From Phoronis ovalis (taxonomy: Eukaryota > Phoronida > Phoronidae): 12,535 nt of DNA. The translations under genes were made by a program, and so were the position numbers. The first letter of the stretch is position 1. Every line of letters starts with the position of its first letter. The stretch covers positions 1 to 12,535 of the forward strand of contig JAOXYB010044270.1 in NCBI GenBank assembly GCA_028565635.1, read 5' to 3'. This document shows, in pieces, positions 1-9,774 of this stretch. The notes under the pieces were generated by a model that was given only the letters and a program-made list of their open reading frames with translations, did not search any database and was not told where the DNA came from.

Positions 1-3000
1 AAGGCTGACGTTTGTAAATTGCTCTGCTTTCCGGCGCTACAGTACCAAATAATGTCAGCTGTTTGGACATCTTTTTTTGTGTGTATCGTCTGCACTGCAG
101 TGACGTAAATAGGTTGTCCCACTTTATGACTGTCGTATCCCTATGCTGTAAAGTTAAAACTGGACGGTACCCGGGGCATGGGTTATCCGTTTGATGCAGG
201 TATTTCACTGTCCTTTCCCTTCCACCAATTTCGTACATTTTTTCACACTTATTTGAATGCTCATGGAGTGGTAGAATAAGTAGAACCTAAAACTTCTATA
301 TTTACTAAGCAATGATTTTTAATAAATATCGTATATACTAGGCATGTTTTTTTCATTTCGCACTAACCTATAAATGTAGGTGGATTTTACCCCCCTGCCC
401 CCTATATTAAACGCTATACATTTGGGGTCATTGCTATAACTTTTGAGATGATCCCTAAGGTGGTACAGGAGTCCAAATTGTCAATAGCTGTTATGCAAAT
501 ACCCAAAGTATCCAGTTGCCTATTCAGCTGAATTGATTACATCCACAAGTTTTGAATCTGCATTTCAATTAATGATCGAGATGTTGCAAAGACATGTTTA
601 ATGTGTGTTTCTCTGAAATAGATTTAATTATTTTACTACTGCATGACAGCAAATTACAGACAATTATAAAGAGAACTTGACACAGATCTGTTGCAGGTGC
701 GTGCTATTCAAGTAAACTTATTTACTCCAGTGCCGTTCAATTTTACATTCATGACTAGTATTATTTGATACATGGCACATACTGATGTCAACAGGTACAG
801 CACCAAGTGGTGGCCATGTTCAAGTTTTACTATCCAAGATCAATATATTTTAATATTAAAACTTATATTTTCACAAAAATTTGATCTTCAGTTCATCCTT
901 GTTGTATTTTTATAAGGGTTTAAAGTGTCCTATGCTATAAAATTTATATATTTCTCTTATATGTGAGGACTTCAAACCACAACCCTTGAGCAAAGGCTTC
1001 TTGAAATGCTCAACCAGTAGAGATTGCGACAACAATATGAAAGATGAAAGAACATAGAAAACACCCATTGGAATTGTCAACTGTATTTTTAATTTTCACT
1101 ACTAACTAACTCACTACTATGTTATTTTAATAAGTCATTTTAAATAAGTCCTCGCTATGTTATATTTTGTTTGTTTTTAGTGTATTGCACTATTTAAATA
1201 AATCTTGTGTTATTGAAATGTATAGCTGCATTTTAATGTTACATATTTTTAAGATGTCACTTTTATCTGGTGTCGTACGCTACTAAAATATTGTGTTGCG
1301 GATATACAGTGTTTTAATATTATGTTTTTTTTAAGGTTTTACTGCTAGTTGCTATGAAATTGTGATACAGTACACAAGTTTTTTTTACAATTTAAATGTT
1401 TGGTAATGCAGGACTTGGTAGGTTATATTCACTTTGTATAGATTATAATGTGTGGTAGGTTATATAATGTCTTAATTAAAAATACGTCCGAGGAGAATGT
1501 GGTAGATTGACTGAGGCGAAGCCAAGGATAGATTTTTTGTAGGGTCAAGGTGGGAAATGATATTATATAACCTATTCCAACCTCAAGTATCCCGCTGAGT
1601 GAGTGTTTATGGAATATAATCAGTATGCACCTGAATGCATATAAACTACCCAGTTGTGTATGTTTTATGTTTGTATGTTCTTTCTCATTATAGTTATGAT
1701 AAAACAACTATATAGTAATATATTAAAATGTTAACTACTAATTATTATTTGTTGTCTACTTTAAAGCAAAAATTCACCATAAATAATATCAATAGATATA
1801 GTAAATGAAAAATTGTTATTATAAGTTATTGCAGGTATTGAACTTGTTTTTACTACACATAATTTAATGTTTATGATTATGTTTTATTCTTTCTCTTGAG
1901 AGATTTATGTCCTAAAACTTTGTTAATATATTCAATTATAACCAAATCTGATGCTAAAATAGAAATATACATAGACAAAAATAAAGTCTATTCTCTCGCA
2001 TTGATATATTATACTCCAGGGCATTGCTAATGGTGTTATAGCCTGTCTACAGACTAAACCAGGACTAATTAAACAATGTAATATTGTTAGTAGAAAAATG
2101 TCAGGTTGAAACAAAAACATACAATGATAACACAAACTTTATTCAGACTGAGTGTTACTGAGATTTTGTAACTATTTTTAAGCTAATTTTTTTATACGAC
2201 ATAATCATCTAGATTGCAGTTTAATCACAATTTCTGGGTATAATGTATGATATTGGATTGCGAAATAATAGCATGATATGATATATAACACCTGTTTTTA
2301 AGTAGTCTAATAAGCCTAATGGTTTGATCATAGTATTTTTTGCAGAAAATATAATTTTTTTATAATACATTTGTGTGATTGTCTCTACCACGGTCTCTAC
2401 TTTGTTGCTAATAGAAATACATGCATTAGGTGGAGCCACTGGTGACAAACTCAAATGTTGCCAGCATGCAGTGTTTTGTGAATGAACAATGATGCAGATC
2501 TCTGCCTGTTTTGCACAATTCTTTTGCAAAATAAAGTCTGCTATCACATAGAGCATGCAAATATTTTAATTTAATTTTCCTAAAAAATCCATTTTCCAAA
2601 TTTTTGCAACTGTATTAAAATTCGCCTTTTTCACCACCCTTTTCTAGTGCAGGTTCTATCCTAGATCGGCTTGAAGTAAAGAGATTTTTGTATGGGATAA
2701 CTTTACCTCTTGAAATGTGTCTTTAGGATGGGTAGTGTAAGCTAAGTTATAAAACGTATCTTTTCATCCTAATGGTATATAATCCAGGTTTCATAAAATG
2801 TACATATTATTAGTATTATAATTATAAAAGATTTATAATTTTAAAACATCTTGCAGCCAGTGAACCTTCAGTAGAGCTGGCCTGCATGCTAAGTGTTGCA
2901 AATTAATTTGAAAAGTAACACAAGACGCTTTTGTCTGCAAGTATTGATTTCAAACATTTGCATGGGCAATAGTTTTTTAATCTGTAGCTATATATAGGGC

Positions 3001-3745
3001 CATATTATTAATATTCAGTTAACTGAAAATTCTGAAGAAGTTAAGATCACCATATGATTGTTATTGTTTTTCAAAGTTTTAATTTAGAAAACTGTGAAAT
3101 GTACACTTTAAAAGTGGTGTGTGATGGAATATGAGTGGACAGCGGTTCTTAAAATGGATGATAATTAACTTTGTGCAATAAAAGCAAAATGATGCATATT
3201 TACGATTTCTTGTTTACTGAATGTGACAGGTATAAGATTGCTCTGAACATGTTAATCACATTAGACAGCTGATCTTCATTGTCACAAGATTAAAAGCTAT
3301 ATTAGTATGCGAAAGTATTTTTTTTTTCTAAGTTCAAACTGTTTAAAAACAAGGTTGATAATTATATTAATACACTGGTCCGTAAGTAATTACTTAGTGA
3401 ATTGCATAATAAACGTTAATTATGTCATCTCACGAGACTCGTTTTCCTGTCGGAGCCTTCCGCATACATATATTTTAGTTTAACCATATTTCTGATACGT
3501 AATAAAATGCAATTTATTTGTAATTCTAGACAGATTGCATGCAACTGAACTTAGAAATGGAATATACACGGTATTTTATTCAGCTAAGGTTTATTTCAAG
3601 ATAGTGAGTGTGATGTTGGAGCAAAGAAATTTAGCTTTGGGTTAATTTGTGAATAATTCGTTTCAAATTTAAATATCTGGTTCAAAGATATTTTATTTAG
3701 TACCAATTTATTGATTTCATATTTTTTTTGTTATTTTCTTTTTAG
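1..3745. other. Noncoding 5' region: upstream DNA and/or first intron of the C1orf21-like gene
   Basis: No coding exon can be supported here. Open frames on both strands are short, low in complexity and unlike any family I know, and none has good splice signals at both ends. The last stretch (about 3720-3745) is the pyrimidine-rich acceptor tract of the first recognised exon, so at least the 3' end is intron and a noncoding 5' exon must lie further upstream, inside or outside the window. The first 200 bases are a little richer in CpG than the rest and hold two TGACGT half-sites (6-11 and 101-106), which is too little to call a promoter. Short local duplications occur, for example CTATGTTAT at 1117-1125 and 1155-1163, and TGGTAGGTTATAT at 1416-1428 and 1453-1465. 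Confidence 0.6.
1456..1574. mobile_element. MITE-like unit bounded by 16-bp inverted repeats
   Basis: The left end TAGGTTATATAATGTC (1456-1471) is the reverse complement of the right end GATATTATATAACCTA (1559-1574) except for one base. The 119-bp unit has no coding capacity. Its interior, around 1485-1535, is less AT-rich than the flanks and includes the GAGGCGAAGCC string. This fits a miniature inverted-repeat element or a relic of one. I see no clear target-site duplication, and part of the left arm recurs directly upstream (1416-1428), so a cruciform-forming local rearrangement is an alternative. The ends are AT-rich, which lowers the weight of the match. Confidence 0.35.
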
Positions 3746-3856
3746 CAAAATGTGACGGCGGCCTCTCTATGAAGGTGTTCTATGAAGACATGGGATGTGG
3801 TCAAAGCACTAACTCTTCAGTAGGACCCAATGATAAAAGTAAAGCTGACGAAAAAG
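3746..3856 (+). CDS. C1orf21-like exon 1 (first coding exon): 5' UTR tail plus residues 1-22
   Basis: A strong acceptor (long T-rich tract ending TTTTAG at 3745) and a donor (AAAAAG|GTAATT at 3856/3857) bound this 111-bp exon. Translation is placed at ATG 3790: its context GAAGACATGG has G at -3 and G at +4, and it puts Gly and Cys directly after Met, as acylation requires and as in the human protein. An in-frame ATG at 3769 would add seven residues (MKVFYED), but it has T at -3 and would bury the acylation site. The frame is open back to the acceptor, so an N-terminally extended isoform from an upstream exon cannot be excluded. The exon ends in phase 1; its last G joins AA of the next exon to make Glu23. 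Confidence 0.85.
3750..3755 (+). promoter_or_regulatory. Minimal start-stop upstream ORF (ATGTGA)
   Basis: The first ATG after the splice acceptor is followed at once by TGA, with A at -3. It lies 34 bases before the end of the 5' UTR as defined by ATG 3790. If the mRNA carries this exon end, such a start-stop element could hold initiating ribosomes and lower translation. This is sequence-based inference; a chance occurrence is quite possible. Confidence 0.3.
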
Positions 3857-6800
3857 GTAATTAACTATTGGTGTGCACTATGTGCCTGTCTCACAACTGT
3901 ACACATTTATGATGGAATCAGATTGACCCTTTATGAAATATCATTTCGCTACGGCATCACTGCATGCACATAGTTTGTCAACAGAATAGGACAACAGCCC
4001 TAATGCCAATATTTCAAAGGCATTTTTGTGATATTAATACATATCTAAAACAGAACCACGCACACATATTTTGTCTAAAAATATTTCCAATATTTCACAC
4101 TATTTTTCACAAAAATATGTTAAAAATTTGGGCAGGAATTTTGACGGCTCTTTCACTATGTGAATTCACAGTAAAGGTAACACACAACAGTATAGATTCT
4201 TGTCCAGCACAATGTTAAATAAATGATTTCAAATATTTTTTTTTTAAAAACCTATACACTGAGCGCCAATTTCTCTCTTGATCCACTTTCATCACACATG
4301 CATCTTAGGAAAACAGTTCATTTTTCCCCAACAACCATACAGTTTTCAAAATTGAACCTCCTTAGAGATTTCTCGAATCAGAACCTGGAACACTTGACCT
4401 CTTGTGCGCAAACTGATACAATATCTGTGTTGTGCCTCGCGAGTTTCGTTAATTTCACAACCACCAGCTATCATACTCATTAAAAAATAGCGTATATATT
4501 TTAATTAAAACCCAATGAATTTCTATCTAGCGGCAATCACCCATACACCCTGCAAATATTTTTTTAGGAACTATCCGAGACCCTTACAGCTCAAGCTTAC
4601 TGTGTAGTGCTACATAAATAGTGAGCAGAAAATAGCTGTTCTACAAAGTTAAACTCTCATTGAGTTTTTTTTGATTTTTTGTAAACCACTGCATATTTAG
4701 AAAATTCTAAATTGGAAGATATTTTGTTTTTCGATTCTTTGTCCATTATTAAGTAAACAGTAATTTACTTGCGGTACTCTTTGCAGTTTTATCGATTTCC
4801 TGGAATTACATTCCACTGATTCCGCTAATGTCAGTTAGTAATTACATTAGTTTGTTAAGTTAGTGGGAATTAAATTTCCAGTTGTAGTTGTATATACCAA
4901 AATTAAATTCTAAGTGAATATTTAAAATTGCATATCACTATCACTTTAGATAATAATCATGTGAATATTTATCTCCTTAAATGGTTCAGGATTTTTGTGA
5001 TGTTTTTATGTTCCAAGTGACATATATTCTATTTATTGTGCCAGAATCACTGACAATGTTAAGATGGATTAAAACTAATATTTGTGCATGCATGAAATTA
5101 AAACGAAGTTCAAAGGATGAAAGTATGCATGGTTTTGCCTAGAGAGCTCTAATGAATATGCATATTTCCAATAATGGCCCCCCCCTCAAACAATTGCCTG
5201 CTTTAGGTGACCAGCATGAATTGATATTGTTTGGAAACACTGCTTTAAAAACATTAAGCTGCAGTTAGTCTTTAAAAATATATTCACAAGGTAAAAACTT
5301 AATATATTCATTACTCACCAGTATGCTAACAAATTTCTAATGTCCCTCTCACGAATGTGATATGTCTGTAAAATAATCACCACGGGAGAATTTAGTAGCA
5401 GCATAATTGTACCCCCAGCAGTAGGTTGGAGGTACTATGGTTTTACCCTGTACCGCCACATCAGCTGCGTCAAATTCACATAATGACAATGAAGCCTATT
5501 GATTTTGGGATCATTTGGAACCAATATGGCCAACTGCCTACATCAAGTTCATTGTTGGTGAGATATCTCAAGAAGACAACGGGATATCCATTTGAAATGT
5601 AAATATATTTTGCTCATACAGTGACAATGAAGCCTATTGTTCTGGATGTCAATATAAGCTAATATAACCAAATGGTGTCTGCGTCAACATAAGTGACACA
5701 GGAGCCTCAGAATTATGAGAAGAATGCCTCTTTTATTAGAATACTCACCTCAGCCTGTATGTGAGAATAATGACACTACAGCCTGTCTGTCCAAGTAACC
5801 ACAGCTGAGACTGAGGGCTATAGGGGGGTTTTCGCGAGCAGCATTGGGGTCTGTTAAGTCTGAGCAGCGAGCGTTTTCTTTTGGTGGCCGCAAGGAATTT
5901 TCTTTTCGTGACCATTTTATTTTTTGTTGCTTTCTATTTTTATAACTTGCCACAACCTGTTTTTTTTGGTTAATTTTTCTTGTTAAGTGCGAGCAGCGAG
6001 CATTGCCAATTTTTAAGTCCGAACATTGCACCCGGGGGGGGGGACCTCGAGACTGGACACTGTTGAAATAGTTGTGTGTTAATGTACCAGTAATTACTAG
6101 TAAAAATAATCTTGGTATTTCTGTTTGTCTTGGGTGACTGATTATTCATTAATTCATACATACCTTGTGCCAGGACTTTTCTTATGATGATTTTTTGTAA
6201 CAGCATTTCTAATTCTCTTTTTTTTAATTAAAAATATAAGCTTAGGATATTACAAGATATGTTAATATACACTTGGGCTCCAGGCACTGCTTGCATATTA
6301 CTTTTCAGGATAAGGGATGTCAGTATCAGTTTGAATGCTATAAGGAGGAATATGTTCTTGTTGTACATGCAGTTCAGCTGATCAAGCATTTGTTAGACTG
6401 TTAAAACTGGGACTGCATAGTTGCAATCTTAAGTCTATCTTATTTTTGTAGGGTCTATTGATTTTTAATATTCACTAGAGATCTTAATGCATCATTATAC
6501 TGAATTATGGCATATTTAACCCATTATACTGGCTCACTCCTATCAAAAATCGATCATCAATGGCTTTGTTTACTATAGTATATATAATCAACTTCTAAAT
6601 TTCATGATCCCTGATAAATGCTACAAATGGCATTTACTTTCATATATAGCTTCATTTTGTAAGCAGCAATACTGTTGTCATTTCTTGGTATGATTGAGCA
6701 TGAAATTTGTTATTTGTTTTTAAATTCTTTCCGACCTCTCAAAAATCCTTGAATGAAAATGCAATGAGTTAAAAATTGGCTAATCATAATTTTTGCTGAG

Positions 6801-9774
6801 CTTTACATTTTTATATAGGATTTCTTACTTCGTTAGAGAAGTTTATGTGATGCTTTACATGATATTGTATATTATACAAAGTAGCTAGACCAAAGAAACC
6901 GGGATTCACGCAACACCTCATAGCTAGGAGACATTTAGCATGCATTTTTAAAATAGGTGTCATCACAACTGATAAATTGTGGGAGTTTTTGGGTTATCTG
7001 CTTGCAGAGCTGGACCCAATGGACCTTAGTATATGCAAATATTGTAGTCAATGCGAAACTTTAACCCACGAATTATTTTCCTGCAACTCTTCGTGATTTG
7101 GCTGGAGTGCAGATTTCAACATTTGGAACTTATTTTTAAGACATAAATGAAGAAAAAGTTCATTTATTATAAAAAAAACAACGAATTCTATCATGAAAAG
7201 ACTAGAATGGATTTGAGATGAATTTATGTATTGTATCTATATATTTCTGATGGGTATAAGTATAACAGTTAATCACTCTGTTTTGTTTGCAGAAAAGGCA
7301 GACTCTGTAGAGGAAATCAAAGTGCAAGTAAAGAAGAAGACGACAATAAATAGTGCAAAATGTGAGGTTTTAGGGGAAAACCATGGAGAACCTAATTACA
7401 GTGGAAATATATCCAAGCCACTGTGGCCAGATATGAATACCTCTACAACAAGAAGTGATGTAAGCTCATTCCTAAAAATGTTACTGCTAGTCTCTTGATA
7501 GAATGAAACAGCTAAAAAAAAGAAATTATATTCTTATGACAATATCCCAGGAAGACACTGTCAATCTAGTCGTTATTCCCACAGGTTCTATTTCAGAGTG
7601 CATTCTAAACAAAGCATAAAAAGATTCATCCCGAGTGTAATGCTATACTCTAGGTGAGCCTAATAAACCAACTTGTCTCATGTGAAAGTCACACCTGCTT
7701 GTTTTGCATCATCATGCTTGCACTTGTTTCTCCAAATAATTAAGCTTTATTAAAATAGGTACTTTGTTTAAAACAGAAAAGGATAAACAAGTTAAAGTAT
7801 ATGTCAGAAGAGTAAAAATGATAAAAAGGTTAATTTCTTTGATTTTGCCAGTACTTTACATAGTCTAGCGTATCAGGTGCTTGTTACTTTTTATTAGCTA
7901 GAAATGGAAGCTTATATAATTTTAAATATAACACAATCATTTTGTATTGCATTTGCTTTAATGTTTAAAAATAGCAATAATTGATACTATAAGGTGTCTC
8001 CTGAATTTCTGTAAAATATTATTTGCTTTTGTCAATTTAATTTACAAGCTTTAAATGTTCTTTGTTTCAGGGATTTTTGTGTAATGAGAAGCAGCCTGTG
8101 GCACAAGTTTCTTCTGGAAAGTAAGTGGGTCTGTCTTTGAATTCCTGTTATGTCAACATAATATATCCCTGTAGTGGTGATCGACATATATATTTCATCT
8201 CCCATTAACTGTGTAAGCTTTACAGGGTGTAAATAAATGTAACACTCAAAGTCTGTGTCACAGTTTTCGAACCACATCTGATTACAAAAAAATATCCGAA
8301 TATATACTAAAGCTACAATAAAAACGGAACATTTACCATTCTAAATTTAAGAAATTTATAAATTTTCTAATGATAGAATGTTTGTAAACAATATTTTAAG
8401 AAATCCAATGTAAAATCGCGGACCAAAATATGCATGGCAAGTCAATTACATCTCATTCATTTTGACTAACAGAAATTAGGGTAATAGTTGCTTTTGTTTA
8501 GTGATAATTTCTGAATTTGCTGAAATCTTATTTTTACATGGTCAATCGATACAATATAAAACACTAGATGGCATATAATTTCACCATTTTTAAAATGTTC
8601 AAAACAAAGTTTCTTTGTAAACTACAAAAAGTGTTAGACTAGTGATCAGGTAAATTGTAAACAACTGTATCCCAAACCTCTCAGTTAAATGATATTAAAT
8701 GATATTAACCTCACAGGTTAACATATTACACCATAGCCATTCCATTGTTTACCGCCCAATAGTCCAGAGGTCTCCGTCACATATCCCCCTGGTGTCTGCT
8801 TATCGCCCACTTTATGTTTATTAAGAAAATGACACAAATCCAAACAAATTGATTGTAGGTGGTACATTGTCACAAATAATTGAGGCGGCTATTTAACATG
8901 GAATTTCACAAAATATTTTTTAGAAAATGCGCTCATATGAAAATTTGTATACTCGTAAATATAGAATGGTACAGATTCTGTTTTCACTTTGGCTATAACT
9001 TGGACATGATCTTTACATGTTAAAAGTGGGATGACAACATTCTTAGGAAAACTACCTAAAGTTGATTAAAATAGTGTTTTAGGTATTATTTAAATTCAGA
9101 AGTAGGACTTTTTGCATTTGGTACATATCATCTTAACAGAGATTCCTGGAAACATTACCCACATCTGTTTCTGTTCAAAAAATCCTTATTTTTTTGTTAC
9201 AGTGCTGTTAAAGCAACTGGGAGCCAAATAGAATTCTTTAAAATGTTGGATGCCAAAATTGAAAGGGTAAGTACTATTCATAAGTCTGGTTGCTTTTGTT
9301 CCTTGTACCTTGGATTTTCAAAAACTCCTGAGTAAAGAGTAAAAGAAAAATTTTGACCTTTAAAATTTGCAAGTTATAAGCAGCGCAAAATTTAAAAAAC
9401 CTGCCACATGGCTTTGTAAATCTAGTTGTAAACATGATTGTGCTGAGTTCTAACTTTGTTGGTAGGGAAAGCATTAAATTAAGTCAAATTCACTTTTCAG
9501 ATTATGTTTTGGAAATATCTGATCTTTTAACACTGGAAGAAGTAACCTGTGCAGCACCTTTTTTGACCAAATGTTAAAACATCGACTGTGATTTAGAAAT
9601 TATTTTATCAAATGCATATAAAAACAAAATCCTTAAAAATTAAAATTTAATGCTGTTTTAACCTTGTAATAATATTATATACTGTTCTTGATTTGAATGT
9701 GTTCTAAATATTGAACTTTGCCTTCACAGGGCAGAGATTATGGATCAATACATAGTGTGGATCGGGAGTCATGA
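3790..9774 (+). CDS. C1orf21-like (DUF4612 family) small acylated protein, five exons, with an apparent one-base frameshift
   Basis: The coding parts are 3790-3856, 7293-7459, 8071-8120, 9203-9267 and 9730-9774. With one A removed from the run at 9240-9244 they encode 130 residues; human C1orf21 is about 121 by my recollection. The protein begins MGCGQSTN, the classic pattern for N-myristoylation of Gly2 with palmitoylation at Cys3. It continues through a lysine- and glutamate-rich, probably disordered middle (DSVEEIKVQVKKK near residues 26-38) and ends with EFFKMLDAKIERGRDY (about 105-120) plus a polar tail. As I remember it, the human protein starts MGCASAK and carries EFFRMLDEKIEKGRDY near its end, so both ends match. 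The family's molecular role is not established; attachment to the inner face of membranes is inferred from the N-terminus. As printed, the frame stops at 9261-9263 after 114 residues, without most of the signature. Family assignment is confident; the exact state of the gene is not. Confidence 0.85.
5405..5790. repeat. Degenerate repeat island with an exact 18-bp direct repeat
   Basis: TGACAATGAAGCCTATTG occurs exactly at 5484-5501 and 5622-5639. Weaker relatives start at 5694 (TGACACAGGAGCCTCAGA) and 5771 (TGACACTACAGCCTGTCT). The distances (138, 72, 77) suggest a decayed unit of roughly 70-75 bp, and CTGCGTCAA precedes the motif at both 5484 and 5694. The island starts with a GGAGGTACTATGGTTTTACCCTG-like segment and contains GAGATATCTCAAGAAG; both recall dispersed repeats I associate with marine invertebrate genomes, though I cannot name a family. 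No protein-coding remnant is visible. Confidence 0.5.
5829..6043. repeat. GAGCAGCGAGC repeat cluster ending in a G10 run
   Basis: Two 24-bp copies at 5852-5875 and 5981-6004 match at 21 positions; both contain TGTTAAGT followed by GAGCAGCGAGC. Truncated relatives lie at 5834-5845 (GCGAGCAGCATT) and 6013-6028 (TTAAGTCCGAACATTG). The cluster ends in CCC followed by ten G at 6034-6043. Its GC-rich, CpG-bearing composition stands out from the surrounding intron and looks like an inserted dispersed repeat. Frames through it on the minus strand are repeat translations, not genes. Confidence 0.55.
7293..7459 (+). CDS. C1orf21-like exon 2: residues 23-78
   Basis: The acceptor is TTTGTTTGCAG and the donor GAT|GTAAGC. 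The first two bases complete Glu23, and 55 full codons follow, ending in phase 0. The encoded stretch is hydrophilic: KADSVEEIKVQVKKKTTIN followed by a segment rich in Asn, Ser and Pro. The VEEIK run aligns by eye with a PVEEVK run I recall in the human protein. Charge and low hydrophobicity predict disorder. The frame carries on through the intron and stops at 7496-7498, so intron retention would end the protein about 12 residues later. Confidence 0.85.
7460..8070 (+). other. Intron 2 (611 bp)
   Basis: It begins GTAAGC and ends TTCTTTGTTTCAG. It is AT-rich with no exon, repeat or RNA gene that I can support. Confidence 0.8.
8071..8120 (+). CDS. C1orf21-like exon 3: residues 79-94 plus two bases of codon 95
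   Basis: This 50-bp microexon-like block lies between TTTGTTTCAG and the near-perfect donor AAA|GTAAGT. Read in the phase left by exon 2 it gives GFLCNEKQPVAQVSSG, then AA, which pairs with the T of exon 4 to make Asn95. It is too short to call alone; support comes from matching phase on both sides. In humans this part corresponds to the variable linker before the C-terminal signature, so skipping or length change here would be tolerated by the family pattern. Confidence 0.8.
8121..9202 (+). other. Intron 3 (1082 bp)
   Basis: It begins GTAAGT and ends TTTTTTTGTTACAG. Apart from a short tandem repeat at 8686-8708 I see nothing in it. A minus-strand frame at 8032-8277 runs across the exon 3 region and is a shadow. 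Confidence 0.8.
8686..8708. repeat. Short tandem repeat, 2.3 copies of TAAATGATAT
   Basis: Two exact 10-bp copies followed by TAA lie within intron 3. This is a typical AT-rich slippage product with no visible role. Confidence 0.7.
9203..9267 (+). CDS. C1orf21-like exon 4, with an apparent +1 base disrupting the conserved C-terminal signature
   Basis: The acceptor is TTTTTTTGTTACAG and the donor AGG|GTAAGT, both strong. In the phase from exon 3 the first part reads NAVKATGSQIEFF, which matches the family. The run after TTT has five A (9240-9244). With five, reading continues KNVGCQN and stops at TGA 9261-9263. With four it reads KMLDAKIER, the expected signature, and leaves phase 0 at the donor, exactly what exon 5 needs. 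Both halves are thus conserved but in different frames. If the extra base is real, the stop lies four bases before the last exon junction, so nonsense-mediated decay would not be expected and a 114-residue product without the MLDxKIExGRDY motif would result. A homopolymer sequencing error is the simplest explanation. Confidence 0.8.
9268..9729 (+). other. Intron 4 (462 bp)
   Basis: It begins GTAAGT and ends TTTGCCTTCACAG. It is plain AT-rich sequence; a minus-strand frame at 9274-9474 within it has no support as a gene. Confidence 0.8.
9730..9774 (+). CDS. C1orf21-like exon 5: last 14 residues and stop
   Basis: The acceptor is TTTGCCTTCACAG. Read in phase 0 it gives GRDYGSIHSVDRES and TGA at 9772-9774. 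GRDY completes the family signature, and a short polar tail follows, as in the vertebrate protein, whose tail is acidic. The other frames are less suitable: one reads on to a TAA near 9818 without any family similarity. This exon supports the view that the A-run in exon 4 should hold four A, since only then does the signature continue across the junction. Confidence 0.8.
   Translation, partial: GRDYGSIHSVDRES

Larger units (their letters stand above)
3857..7292 (+). other. Intron 1 of the coding region (3436 bp)
   Basis: This long AT-rich intron begins GTAATT and ends TTTGTTTGCAG. I find no exon inside it: frames at 3964-4218 and 4223-4483 read like chance translations and lack splice signals. 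It does hold two repeat islands (5405-5790 and 5829-6043), a C8 run at 5178-5185, and an octamer ATGCAAAT at 7033-7040. Confidence 0.8.

Noticed and set aside
1-200. CpG-containing start of the window as the gene's promoter
   Set aside because: Two TGACGT half-sites and a mild CpG rise are too little, and no TATA, initiator or confirmed donor accompanies them; CAG|GTATTT near 199 is only a weak donor.
1429-1707. Minus-strand ORF of 92 codons containing YPWLRLSQS
   Set aside because: It overlaps the MITE-like unit and reads as a repeat translation; nothing in it resembles a known domain.
2221-2556. Longest minus-strand ORF, 111 codons
   Set aside because: Composition is that of AT-rich noncoding DNA, no family resemblance, no splice or promoter context, and its length is within chance for this much sequence.
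3964-4483. Two successive plus-strand ORFs after exon 1
   Set aside because: They lie in intron 1, have no acceptor and donor in matching phase, and show no protein-like composition.
5750-6206. Two overlapping minus-strand ORFs with repeated ARCSDLT/ARCSHLT
   Set aside because: The repeated peptide is just the GAGCAGCGAGC DNA repeat read on the other strand.
8265-8275. TTCGAACC resembling a tRNA T-loop
   Set aside because: No matching acceptor stem, A-box or anticodon arm is found upstream at the right distance.
9237-9246. Programmed ribosomal frameshifting at TTTAAAAATG
   Set aside because: A +1 shift would be needed, and there is no known slippery context of that type or obvious stimulatory structure; an indel in a homopolymer is far simpler.
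9204-9263. Taking the TGA at 9261-9263 as the true end of the gene
   Set aside because: A perfect donor follows four bases later, and the next exon continues the family signature in the other frame; the conserved motif would otherwise be an unexplained coincidence.
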